NCBI GenBank assembly: GCA_028345055.1
Contig: JAOMCO010000002.1
Span: 62,001 to 126,000, forward strand
Length of the DNA stretch: 64,000 nt
Direction of reading: 5' to 3'
DNA from: Candidatus Thioglobus sp.
GTDB taxonomy: Bacteria > Pseudomonadota > Gammaproteobacteria > PS1 > Pseudothioglobaceae
Positions 27,199-36,572 of the stretch are shown here, in pieces. The first letter of the stretch is position 1. Each line of letters starts with the position of its first letter. The translations under genes and the position numbers were made by a program. The notes below the pieces were generated by a model. It made no database searches. It was not told the origin of the DNA and saw nothing but the letters and a program-made list of their open reading frames with translations.

Positions 27199-28746
27199 AT
27201 GTCAAATACCAATATTCCACTATTAAAGCTTAAGAGTATTTCTAAGCAGTTTTTTGGATCTTCAGTGCTTAATAATATTGACTTTGATCTTTATCCAGGA
27301 GAAGTTCATGCAATCTTTGGACAAAATGGTGCAGGTAAGTCAACTTTAATTAAAGTTGTAACTGGTGACATTCAACCATCAAGTGGTAGCATAATCATTA
27401 ACAATGAACAATTAAAGATACACTCTGTTCACAAAGCCAAAGAACTAGGGATTAGTGCAGTATTTCAAGAGTTCTCTTTAGTACCTCAACTCACTGTTGA
27501 AGAAAATTTATTCCTAGGATCAAATACTTCTAAAGGTTTTTTCCTTAATAAGAAAAAATTACACCAAGTAGCCTGTGAGACTCTAGATCAGCTTGAATTC
27601 TCTATCAAAGCTGATGAAAAAGTGATAAATCTTTCGCATGCAGAAAAAAGAATGGTTGAGATTGCAAAAGCTTTTCATACAAAACCTTCAATCATGGTTC
27701 TTGATGAACCAACTGCCTCATTAGCAGAAAATGAAACAAATCAGCTTTTTTCAATGATTGAAATACTAAAAAAAGAGGGTATTGGGATTATTTATATTAC
27801 TCATCGCATGAATGAGATATACAAAATTGCTAATCGCATTACAATTCTTCAAGATGGTAACGTTATTGATACAAGTTCAATTAAAAATATTAATGAACAG
27901 AAATTAGTAGAATTAGCTACTGGGCGAAATATTACTACTTTTTTCCCAGAAATAAAAAAACAGCCTGGGATAAAAATTCTAGACATAAAAAACTTATTTT
28001 TAAGTAATACTTTTGTGAGTGATGTGTCAATTAATGTTAGTGCTGGAGAGGTTGTGGGTATTGCAGGACTTGCTGGCTCAGGTAAATCTACAATTGGACG
28101 AGCGTGCTTTGGTATTAGTAAAATTTCTTCAGGAAAAATTAGATATTTAGATGATTTGATTTATGACAGTTCAAAACAAATAAATGATCTCAGTCCGAGA
28201 TCAATGCTTGATCGAGGAATGCTTTATTTACCCTCAGATAGAAGAGCAGAAGGACTAGTTATGGAGCAAAACATCAGAGAAAACATTTCACTTCCATCGC
28301 TGGGTCTCCCAAAATTTTCCAGTGGCTTTATTGTCAACAGAAAAAAAGAAAAAGACGTTGTCGAAAAAATTGGGGAACGCCTCAATTTTAATTCACAGGG
28401 TATTGAAAATAAAATTGAACAGCTCTCTGGTGGAACTCAACAAAAAGTTATGCTTGCAAAAAGTTTTGCTCGTGATGTTCAACTATTTATTCTGGATGAA
28501 CCAACTGTAGGTGTTGATATTGGAACTCGAGTCGCAATTTACGAGATCATAAAGGAATTTTGTGAATCAGGAGGAGCAGTTATCTTAATCTCCTCAGATC
28601 TATCAGAAATAGTAAATTTATCACATAGAATTTATATTGTAAGTGAGAAGAATAAATGCATTGAATTTGACTCTGAAGATTGCAATGAGCATCTTATACA
28701 AAATTATTTTCTTAACTCAATGGTTGAAGAAAATTATGCATCTTGA
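27199..28746 (+). CDS. Ribose-type ABC transporter ATPase (two NBDs)
   Basis: This 515-residue protein has two fused nucleotide-binding domains, as in RbsA/MglA. First half: Walker A GQNGAGKST (~38-46), signature NLSHAEKR, Walker B VLDEPTASL. Second half: an intact Walker A GLAGSGKST (~292-300), signature LSGGTQQK and Walker B ILDEPTVG. It powers uptake with a ribose-type permease, probably that at 30900-31913. It follows the TorT-like gene by 21 bp, and its end overlaps the convergent kinase gene by 13 bp. Confidence 0.93.
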   Translation: MSNTNIPLLKLKSISKQFFGSSVLNNIDFDLYPGEVHAIFGQNGAGKSTLIKVVTGDIQPSSGSIIINNEQLKIHSVHKAKELGISAVFQEFSLVPQLTVEENLFLGSNTSKGFFLNKKKLHQVACETLDQLEFSIKADEKVINLSHAEKRMVEIAKAFHTKPSIMVLDEPTASLAENETNQLFSMIEILKKEGIGIIYITHRMNEIYKIANRITILQDGNVIDTSSIKNINEQKLVELATGRNITTFFPEIKKQPGIKILDIKNLFLSNTFVSDVSINVSAGEVVGIAGLAGSGKSTIGRACFGISKISSGKIRYLDDLIYDSSKQINDLSPRSMLDRGMLYLPSDRRAEGLVMEQNIRENISLPSLGLPKFSSGFIVNRKKEKDVVEKIGERLNFNSQGIENKIEQLSGGTQQKVMLAKSFARDVQLFILDEPTVGVDIGTRVAIYEIIKEFCESGGAVILISSDLSEIVNLSHRIYIVSEKNKCIEFDSEDCNEHLIQNYFLNSMVEENYAS

Positions 28747-30803
28747 AAATGGATTAAGTGTGACAGCATTGCTCTAAACTTTGCAGGCTGAATTGGCTTT
28801 AATAAAACTGGAAAACCCTGATCAATAATACTTTGCACATGGTCCCGATCAACATCTCCAGTCATAATGACGCAAGGAATGGAAGCCTGCAATTTTTCTT
28901 GAATTAAATAAGTAAGATCAATACCAGACGCGTCCCCAGGCAAACGATTGTCTGCTAGGATAAGGTCTGGATTCTTATATGGATTTTCTTCAATTAAATT
29001 TATAACTTCATCTTTATTTCTTGCAGTATCAACTTTACATCCCCATGATTCTAGTAGCTGCTTAGTTGCCTTTAAAACATCCATATCATCTTCAATTAAA
29101 AGAATATTTGCTCCTGATAAGTTCATAATATTCATAAAAGCTTCATTTTGTTCTAAATCTTTATTTTTCTCTGCTAACTCAACTGCGACAGAGAAACAAG
29201 AACCATTACCAAGTCTTGAAGAGCTCTTGATAGAATGCCCTAGACTATCAGCCAAACGTTTTGCAAGCGCGAGTCCTAAACCTAGACCTTTCCCCCTATC
29301 ACGCTCCTTATTTTCAACTTGATAAAAATCTTCATAAATTAATGGCATCTGATCATCTGATATTCCACAACCTGTGTCCCAAACTTCAATTACTACTTTA
29401 CCATTCCTCTTTCTACATCCTATCAGAACTGATCCTTCCTTGGTATAGCGAATAGCATTAGACATAAAATTTCCCAATATTCGCTCTAACAATGCTGGAT
29501 CACTCTTTACATAATAGCCAGATGGAACAACTCTAAATTCTAACTCCTTGTCTTTTGCAAGTGGAAGGAATGATTGAAAGATACTAATCAAAATATTATT
29601 TACTGAAAAAATTTCATGTCTTGGCTTAATTGCGCCTACTTCCAATTCAGACACGTCTAGAAGTGCATTCAGTAACCTTGCTGTTGAAATTGAGACAGAG
29701 TTTATATCTTCAATAATTCTGAGTATTTCCTTATCTTTAACTTTTGATTGTAAAGCTGCAATATACATTTGCATTGCATTTAAAGGTTGTCGCAAGTCAT
29801 GACTTGCTGAAGCCAGGAAAACTGACTTAGCTTTATTTGCTCTTTCAGCATCTAATTTAGCATTCTGAAGCCCTTCACTCTGCTCCCATAAATCATTCTT
29901 AAGTCTATTGAAACTTCGACCCATTCTTCCAAGTTCGTCCTGTCTAGATAAGATATTTTGCTCATCTTCTATTTTCTCTACTTTATGCAATGGAGTATAT
30001 CTATTAATAGAGTCTGTTAGCAATTGCAAAGGTTTTGAAATATTCATTCTGACAATGACTAAAACCATTGAAATTACAAATAAAAGAGCTATAAGACAAG
30101 TAATAACAATATAGCTAATTGCAATTCGCTCCACATAAACTATTTGAGCTTTAGAGGCATTAATTATTTCCTCTAATTCATTGTTTACTTTTTTGGCTTG
30201 AAGCAATAGAAGATTTTCTGAAGTAGCTATTTTATCTAGATCACTCATATCAATTGTGAGTATTCCAAGATTTGTTTCAGCAAATAAATTATTAACCACT
30301 AACTGATAATACATCTGATTGACTTTTCTTAACTCATAGAGCTCAGAAAGCAGCTTTTCTTGATGAAATAAAATTATATCTTTGTCACCTAGACCCTCAT
30401 TGTTTACTCTTTTTACAAAAGACTCAGTATCCGCTATAGATTTCTTCAGATTTTGGTTAGATAAAATAAATTCAGTTTGAATTTCTTCGTTTTCTAATAA
30501 TTGATTAAACTTTTCATAAAAGCTTGCTTCATCTGAGTCTTGGTTAACTATTTGGCTAACTGTAATAAATAACTCCTTTACACTTATACTTTGCTTATAA
30601 ACATTCTCATCAATGGTATTGACTGATTCAATTAATGGAATAGTAATAGACGACATTTGCTTAGTCTCATTCCCCACAGTATAAACTTGAGAAAAAGCAA
30701 CAAACATAACTGCCATAAAACCCAGAATCTCTATAACTAAAAGGGATAATATTTTTTGATTAAGAGATAATCTATTGAATAATTTTTGCTTGATTATTTC
30801 CAT
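28734..30803 (-). CDS. Hybrid sensor histidine kinase
   Basis: This 689-residue protein has a membrane helix (~20-42), a helical periplasmic sensor (~45-225), a second helix (~226-250), a HAMP linker (~250-305), HisKA with phospho-His335 in SASHDLRQPLNAM, an HATPase domain (G boxes WDTGCGIS, GKGLGLGLAL) and a C-terminal receiver with Asp618 (LILADNRLPG). The helical sensor between two membrane helices resembles TorS, which listens to TorT. No Hpt domain is present. It is transcribed after the permease at 30900 (96-bp gap). It probably works with the regulator at 25277. Confidence 0.92.
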   Translation of the reverse strand: MEIIKQKLFNRLSLNQKILSLLVIEILGFMAVMFVAFSQVYTVGNETKQMSSITIPLIESVNTIDENVYKQSISVKELFITVSQIVNQDSDEASFYEKFNQLLENEEIQTEFILSNQNLKKSIADTESFVKRVNNEGLGDKDIILFHQEKLLSELYELRKVNQMYYQLVVNNLFAETNLGILTIDMSDLDKIATSENLLLLQAKKVNNELEEIINASKAQIVYVERIAISYIVITCLIALLFVISMVLVIVRMNISKPLQLLTDSINRYTPLHKVEKIEDEQNILSRQDELGRMGRSFNRLKNDLWEQSEGLQNAKLDAERANKAKSVFLASASHDLRQPLNAMQMYIAALQSKVKDKEILRIIEDINSVSISTARLLNALLDVSELEVGAIKPRHEIFSVNNILISIFQSFLPLAKDKELEFRVVPSGYYVKSDPALLERILGNFMSNAIRYTKEGSVLIGCRKRNGKVVIEVWDTGCGISDDQMPLIYEDFYQVENKERDRGKGLGLGLALAKRLADSLGHSIKSSSRLGNGSCFSVAVELAEKNKDLEQNEAFMNIMNLSGANILLIEDDMDVLKATKQLLESWGCKVDTARNKDEVINLIEENPYKNPDLILADNRLPGDASGIDLTYLIQEKLQASIPCVIMTGDVDRDHVQSIIDQGFPVLLKPIQPAKFRAMLSHLIHFQDA

Positions 30804-30899
30804 CTACTGATAGTTGATCCTATTATATAAATCGCTCTGAATTGTTTTATCAAATAGCTAGTCCAATAGATTCAACAGATTATTTGAAAAAGATAACAA

Positions 30900-31913
30900 T
30901 TATTTTTTTGCTCTTGAAAGCATTTGCTGTCGAAAATATTCTGCACTGATAGCTACAATTAATAGCACTCCGATTACCACCATTTGAAGATAAGAGCCCA
31001 CTCTCATCAGATTCATTCCATTTTGTATTAAGACAATGAAAAATGCACCTAACACTACATTCTGAACACGCCCAACACCTCCTAATAAACTCACTCCACC
31101 AATTGCACAAGCTGCAATAGATAGCAAAGGGTAATTAGCACCAATATTTGGCTCTCCAGTTTCAAGTCTAGCAGTAATAAGAAGGGCTGCAATACCTGTA
31201 ACTAGGGCTGACAAAACGTATGCACCCACAATGTAGATTCTCGTATTAATCCCTGAAAGTTCAGCCGCTCTTAAATTTCCACCTATCGCATAAAAATATC
31301 TACCCATCTTAGTTAGATTAATAAATATAAAAATTAAGGCAATGCACAAAAGAGTAATCCAAATAGTTATTGAAACTCCTAAAAAAGTTCCATAACCAAA
31401 AATATTAGTGAAAGACTCTGGTGCTCCATAAACTGGAATTCCTCCGGTAATTGTCAGAGCCATGCCAAAAATAATAGATGACATGCCTAGCGTCATAATA
31501 AAGGGTGGTACTCGAAAAAAAGCGACACCAATACCATTAACAAAACCAATACATGCAGCAACAAAAAGACCAGACAAACATCCTATAGCAATAGCTTCCC
31601 AACCAGAACCATAGCCAGACCATAGTGCAACCATAGTCATAGAGGCAACAACTGATGTCATAGCCAACACAACACCTACTGAAAAATCTAAACCAGCTGT
31701 TAACATAACTATCATTTGTGCCATTGCGACTAAAATCAAATCAGTAGAATGTCTAGCAACCGCTACTAGATTAGTCGGAGTTAAAAAGTTACTACTTGCA
31801 AATGAAAAGACAATTAAAGCTATTCCTAAAAACCAGGGTAAAACACCAGCTTTTATAAATATAGAGGATAGATATTGCTTAATATCTTCACTTTGATTGA
31901 ACAAATTATTCAT
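30900..31913 (-). CDS. Ribose-type ABC transporter permease
   Basis: This 337-residue protein of the BPD_transp_2 family has ~8-10 hydrophobic helices and the family segments LTAGLDFSVGVVLAMTS, IMTLGMSSIIFGMAL and GVSLLGGVGRV. Size is normal for RbsC. It is divergent from the ATPase gene at 32096 across a shared regulatory region and upstream of the kinase gene on the same strand. It probably pairs with the 515-residue ATPase and the 390-residue binding protein. Confidence 0.92.
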   Translation of the reverse strand: MNNLFNQSEDIKQYLSSIFIKAGVLPWFLGIALIVFSFASSNFLTPTNLVAVARHSTDLILVAMAQMIVMLTAGLDFSVGVVLAMTSVVASMTMVALWSGYGSGWEAIAIGCLSGLFVAACIGFVNGIGVAFFRVPPFIMTLGMSSIIFGMALTITGGIPVYGAPESFTNIFGYGTFLGVSITIWITLLCIALIFIFINLTKMGRYFYAIGGNLRAAELSGINTRIYIVGAYVLSALVTGIAALLITARLETGEPNIGANYPLLSIAACAIGGVSLLGGVGRVQNVVLGAFFIVLIQNGMNLMRVGSYLQMVVIGVLLIVAISAEYFRQQMLSRAKK

Positions 31914-32030
31914 TGATTAATTTCTCCTAACACTATCAACTTTTAAACAAAATTTAACAATTAAATTGAGTATTTTTTAAAATCTATTGTACATCAAGGA
32001 AGCTCAATTTATACCCAATATAGATAATAA

Positions 32031-32068
32031 TACATACTATTGACTATAGTATGTAATAGTAGTAAACT
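32031..32068 (+). promoter_or_regulatory. Promoter with palindromic operator, shared with 25102-25129
   Basis: A perfect 9-bp inverted repeat TACATACTA (32031-32039) / TAGTATGTA (32047-32055) brackets the -35 box TTGACT (32040-32045). A 17-bp spacer leads to a -10 box TAAACT (32063-32068). The core TTGACTATAGTATGT differs at one base from the core at the other promoter of the island. The symmetrical site could also control the divergent permease-kinase genes. Confidence 0.72.
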
Positions 32069-32095
32069 ATACCTATACTTTTGGATGTTTTTTGT

Positions 32096-34291
32096 ATGGA
32101 AATTGGAGAAGAAAAACTATTAAATGAGGACGCTTCTAAAGATTCAGGAATATTAAAGGCTTTTCCTGGAGAGCTTTATGTGAAGAATGTTCACAAATCC
32201 TTTGGAGTAACCAAAGCTCTAGCTGATGTTAGTTTTACTGGTTATTTTGGTGAAATTCATGCAATTATTGGTGGAAATGGCTGTGGAAAGAGCACTCTTG
32301 CAAAGGTTTTAGCAGGGGTATTGCCAATCGATTCTGGAAAAGTTTCAATTAAGGGGGCACACCCTTCAACTCCAAAAGAATCTCGTAACCTTGGCGTAGC
32401 TATGGTTTTTCAAGAAGTACTTGTTGCTGATGAAGCCTCAGTAGTTGATAACTTATTTATTGGAGTAGATGGCTTTATCACTAAAAACTTATCTGACAAA
32501 GAAAAGCAAGATAAAGCTAGAGAATTACTTAGTGAACTTGCTGATGAAGAAATTGATCCATTAATGCCTGCTGGAAACCTACCTCTTAGTATCAAAGCAT
32601 GGATTACTATTGCCAGGGGCTTGCTAAGAGAGCCTGACGTATTAATTCTTGATGAGTCTACTGCCGCTCTGGATTTTGATTCTACGGAAAGACTCTTTGA
32701 AAAAATGCGTGAATTACGCGATAAAGGTTCAGCAGTTATTATTGTCTCTCACCGCATAGCAGAACTAGTCAGAATTAGTGATCGCTGCACAGTCATGCGA
32801 GATGGTATTGATGTTGGAGTATTAGAAAAAGATGAAGTCACAGAAAAAAACCTTTTGCGTTTAATGACTGGAAAAGATCAAAAAACAGAAAAAACCAAAG
32901 ATGAAGCACATCAAACAAAATATTCTCAAGTCTCTCTCAAAACAAAAAATATGCAAGTTTGGCCTGATAGTGAAAAGTCTGACTTTGAATTACTCAAAGG
33001 TGAAATTGTAGGAGTGACTGGACTAGATGGTCATGGGCAGGATGATTTTATACGTATTCTTGCTGGTGTTGCTAATGCATATGAAGGTTTCACAGAAGTA
33101 GGCATTAATCATGGTCATAAGTACTTCTCAATTAAAAGCCTTGAAGACGCAATCAAACATGATATTGAGTTTGTTTCAGGTGATCGAAAGCGAGAAGGAA
33201 TCCTTCCAAATCTTAGTATTATTGAAAATTTAGGTATTTCGATGTATCACAAATTTAGCAAAATTCCTGGTGTACGATTTATAGACTGGTCAGCTATAAA
33301 TGATGTTGTTGATTGGGAAGTTGAACGACTTGCAATCAAAACTGGTCCTAGAGAAAACCTAATAACATCCTTAAGTGGTGGTAACCAACAAAAAGTTATG
33401 TTGGGAAGAGCATTTGCAACTCAACCTAAGATATTAATCTTACTTGACCCTGCTAGAGGAATTGACTTAAACACTAAGTTGGACCTTTATAAGCAATTAA
33501 GAGAGTTTGCAGATGATGGAAATTCAGTGGTCTACATGTCAAGTGAGCTTGAAGAGTTTATTGGTTTCTGTTCTCGCGTAGTTGTTTTTCGTGAAGGAAG
33601 TATTTTCGAAACATTTACTGATGAACAAATTAACGCTGATGGAATCCTAGAGTCTATGTTTGGACATCGACAAAAATCTGAACCAGAGAAAGTAACAAAT
33701 AATCAACATGCCAATAAAAATGATGTATCTACACTAAACAATCAAACTAAAAAAACCCAGCCTGACAATAAATTGGAGACTGAAGTGAAAAAAAATACTA
33801 TAAGTAAATACTTTAACAATCAGACCGAAAATATAAATCCTATAAAAGTTTCAAAGAAAGATTTCTCCTCTCAAGACGAAGATCAATTTAATAAAATATT
33901 GAGCTCAACAGAGAAAAATAGTAACAGAAAAAAATATGAAACAAAACAGAAAAATAATCCAAATCCCAAAATATATGAATATTCAGAAAATGATTCGAAA
34001 AATTTTGAAGACCTCATTACTTCAGGCGAAAAGGTAGTTAAAAGCAAAGGCAAAAGTAGCTTTCGAAAGAATAAAAATAATGAAGCTTATTCAAGCTCTG
34101 ATGAAGAACTATTTAATAAATATCTATCTTCAACTGAAGATAAAGCAGATGATCAAATTCTTGATGGTCTAGAAACCAAGAGAAAAGAAGAGCATTTAAT
34201 AGATCAAAAACCAAATACATCTGAATCTAAAACATTTGAATATAACGAGAAAGATGTCGCGCAATTTGAAAAGCTCATGTCAAAAAAATGA
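32096..34291 (+). CDS. Ribose-type ABC ATPase with long repeat-bearing C-terminal tail
   Basis: This 731-residue protein has two fused NBDs (~20-515). NBD1 has an intact Walker A (GGNGCGKST) and LILDEST. NBD2 has GLDGHGQDD for Walker A and LILLDPARG where LILDEPTRG is usual, so hydrolysis there is doubtful. After ~520 comes a charged, low-complexity tail of ~200 residues with four related short motifs: DFSSQDEDQFNKILSSTE, YEYSENDSKNFEDLI, AYSSSDEELFNKYLSSTE, FEYNEKDVAQFEKLM. Such tails are not part of normal RbsA proteins. I take the ATG at 32096; a TTG at 32081 sits too close to the predicted transcript start. Confidence 0.88.
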   Translation: MEIGEEKLLNEDASKDSGILKAFPGELYVKNVHKSFGVTKALADVSFTGYFGEIHAIIGGNGCGKSTLAKVLAGVLPIDSGKVSIKGAHPSTPKESRNLGVAMVFQEVLVADEASVVDNLFIGVDGFITKNLSDKEKQDKARELLSELADEEIDPLMPAGNLPLSIKAWITIARGLLREPDVLILDESTAALDFDSTERLFEKMRELRDKGSAVIIVSHRIAELVRISDRCTVMRDGIDVGVLEKDEVTEKNLLRLMTGKDQKTEKTKDEAHQTKYSQVSLKTKNMQVWPDSEKSDFELLKGEIVGVTGLDGHGQDDFIRILAGVANAYEGFTEVGINHGHKYFSIKSLEDAIKHDIEFVSGDRKREGILPNLSIIENLGISMYHKFSKIPGVRFIDWSAINDVVDWEVERLAIKTGPRENLITSLSGGNQQKVMLGRAFATQPKILILLDPARGIDLNTKLDLYKQLREFADDGNSVVYMSSELEEFIGFCSRVVVFREGSIFETFTDEQINADGILESMFGHRQKSEPEKVTNNQHANKNDVSTLNNQTKKTQPDNKLETEVKKNTISKYFNNQTENINPIKVSKKDFSSQDEDQFNKILSSTEKNSNRKKYETKQKNNPNPKIYEYSENDSKNFEDLITSGEKVVKSKGKSSFRKNKNNEAYSSSDEELFNKYLSSTEDKADDQILDGLETKRKEEHLIDQKPNTSESKTFEYNEKDVAQFEKLMSKK

Positions 34292-34337
34292 ATATAAAAA
34301 TATAAGGAAAAATTAGTAATAAATCCTAATCAAAACT

Positions 34338-36527
34338 ATGGAATTAATTGAAAAACAACAATCAAAATCAAGTCCAAGTACCTATCTCATAGTTCCGATA
34401 GTTATTTTCTTTTTACTCTTGATATTTGCTACCCTCAGAGGACCATACTTGGTTTCAAGTACTGGTTTTGGTGGACTTATTATCGTAGTAACTCCGCTAA
34501 TTTTAGCTACTTACGCATTGACTATCATTGTAATGGCTGGGCGTGCTAGTGTCGATTTATCAATTGGCCCCCTGCTTAGTTTCATTAATGTAGGAATGAT
34601 TCAGCTAATTGGGGTAGGTTTTATGGATTCACCAATTGCTCTTTTCTTATATGCAATTGGTGTTGGTGTTGCATACCAAGTCCTAATGGCCCTCATTATT
34701 GTTTTTGTCAGAGTTCAACCCATCATTGTTGCATTGAGTGGATACCTTTCATTGGTTGGCTTGAATCTTATCATAATGCCTCGTCCAACTGGTCTAGCAC
34801 CAGACTGGATGTATGATTGGGGTGCAGGAATTAATATTATTTCACCCGTTTTAATTATATTGATAATAGCCACAGCAGCATGGTATCTGCTTGCACAAAC
34901 GGCTTTTTGGGGTAATCTAAAAATGATGGGGTCAGATGAGCGAGCTGCCTATACTAGTGGAGTTAATGTTAATCTGGTTCGAATTGTTGCTCATGCAATT
35001 GGTGGCGTTTATGCTGGACTTGCAGCTATAACTTTCACTTCATTAATTAGTTCTGGCGACCCCTCTCAAGGGACAACCTACACGCTAATGGCCGTTACAG
35101 CACTTGTGCTCGGCGGTGCAAATTTAGCTGGTGGTCGAGGAAGTGCCTTTGGAGCATTACTTGGCTCGCTTAATATTTTTTTAATTACCTATGCACTTTC
35201 AACGTTTAACTTTGGCAAGATGCAAGCCTTTGTGACTGATATGTCTTATGGTCTTATGCTGGTTGTTTCATTATTGATAAGTCTTGCAATACCTTTGCTC
35301 CAAAAACGCGCTCGAGGACTATCCCCAGGATTGGTATTTTTAGTTCTTGGAATAATTACAGCAGGCGTTATGGTCCATGCTTCAATGGATCAGTCAATGG
35401 GAATTAAAAGATTTGCAGCTGCTAAAGCTTCAACTGGAACTGAAGACGGACTATCAGCAGGCACAATTATTTTGTTTTTAGTAGTTGGAATAGCAGTTGT
35501 CTCTTATATTGTAAGAACACTATTTAAATATATTAGCGCACCGATGGTTGGATTTATTATTGTATTAATCGTAACTGCTCTAGGTTTAATTTTTAATCCA
35601 GAAGCTCCAAGTGATTCAGCTTTAATTTCTTCAAGCCTAAAAACTATTGGTGCTGATTATTACTCTATGAGTATTTTTGGATTGGAATCAATTTCTCAAT
35701 CACAATACTTTTCTTTTAATACACTGACAAACTCTACCTACACATTAATTGGAATAGTTGGAGTAATTTTATTAACATCATTAATTATCCTGATTATGCT
35801 TCCTGATACGAATGCTAAGACTAAAAAAACCTCAACAATTTTATTTATTTGCACAATACCTATTATTGCAATAGGTGCACTGTTCTTTGAAAACGCAGAT
35901 CAAGGCTATTTAGCTAGCAATTTTTCTGGTGAAACTTACGCTATTCTTTTGGTTGCTGCACTTCTATTTATTATTACTATTCCGATGGTAAAAAACAAAT
36001 TCAACAACATTAACAATTTGTTTATAGGAGCTATATCTATATTAGCTTTAATTGTTATATATTTCTTTGCAACTGATAGCACTCCTATGCATGAGGTTGC
36101 AAAAGGTAGCATTGTAGTAGCAGGCAAGGTGCTAAATGCTCAGCATCCTATTATCCCAATAGGAATAGAGCCTATAGCAGCCAAGATTATCGAATACAGT
36201 GGTCCAATGCGAGTCATGAATGAATCTAAAGGACTAAATATTGTTTCGGAGATTGCTTATTGCGCTTTTATGGTTGTTTTACTTCATATATTTTTACGTC
36301 TAGCTATGGGAGAAACTAGCTTTAAAAGTTTTTGGAAATACTGGTATATACCAACCTTTGCTGTAATTGTTTGGAGTGCTCTGTTTTATGCAATTGGTGT
36401 GCCTTTATGGCAAATAATTGTTGTTATTGCTATTGCAATAATTTCAGCACCAAACGTGATGCACATAATTAGCACCTACATAATAGGTGAGCAAAAAGAT
36501 GATGATATAAAAAAATGGGAAGGATAA
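34338..36527 (+). CDS. Oversized ribose-type ABC permease
   Basis: This 729-residue integral membrane protein is more than twice the usual permease length. Residues ~1-325 are a BPD_transp_2 permease (IIVMAGRASVDLSIGPLLSF, VRVQPIIVALSGYLSLVG, LVLGGANLAGGRGSAFGALL). Residues ~330-729 add roughly ten further hydrophobic segments with no motif I recognise. It lies 46 bp after the tailed ATPase gene and 34 bp before a second permease, so the two may form a heterodimeric channel. The extension may bring extra subunits or place the complex in a membrane domain (inference). Confidence 0.85.
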   Translation: MELIEKQQSKSSPSTYLIVPIVIFFLLLIFATLRGPYLVSSTGFGGLIIVVTPLILATYALTIIVMAGRASVDLSIGPLLSFINVGMIQLIGVGFMDSPIALFLYAIGVGVAYQVLMALIIVFVRVQPIIVALSGYLSLVGLNLIIMPRPTGLAPDWMYDWGAGINIISPVLIILIIATAAWYLLAQTAFWGNLKMMGSDERAAYTSGVNVNLVRIVAHAIGGVYAGLAAITFTSLISSGDPSQGTTYTLMAVTALVLGGANLAGGRGSAFGALLGSLNIFLITYALSTFNFGKMQAFVTDMSYGLMLVVSLLISLAIPLLQKRARGLSPGLVFLVLGIITAGVMVHASMDQSMGIKRFAAAKASTGTEDGLSAGTIILFLVVGIAVVSYIVRTLFKYISAPMVGFIIVLIVTALGLIFNPEAPSDSALISSSLKTIGADYYSMSIFGLESISQSQYFSFNTLTNSTYTLIGIVGVILLTSLIILIMLPDTNAKTKKTSTILFICTIPIIAIGALFFENADQGYLASNFSGETYAILLVAALLFIITIPMVKNKFNNINNLFIGAISILALIVIYFFATDSTPMHEVAKGSIVVAGKVLNAQHPIIPIGIEPIAAKIIEYSGPMRVMNESKGLNIVSEIAYCAFMVVLLHIFLRLAMGETSFKSFWKYWYIPTFAVIVWSALFYAIGVPLWQIIVVIAIAIISAPNVMHIISTYIIGEQKDDDIKKWEG

Positions 36528-36530
36528 ACG

Positions 36531-36572
36531 ATGGGTATGACAAGTATTAAGAGGAATAAAAGTGGAAACTAG
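36531..36572 (+). CDS. Possible 13-residue leader ORF overlapping the next permease start
   Basis: ATG at 36531 follows GGAAGG and reads MGMTSIKRNKSGN before a TAG at 36570-36572. It overlaps the GTG start at 36562 in another frame. The arrangement suggests translational coupling rather than a functional peptide, and expression is unproven. Confidence 0.3.
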   Translation: MGMTSIKRNKSGN

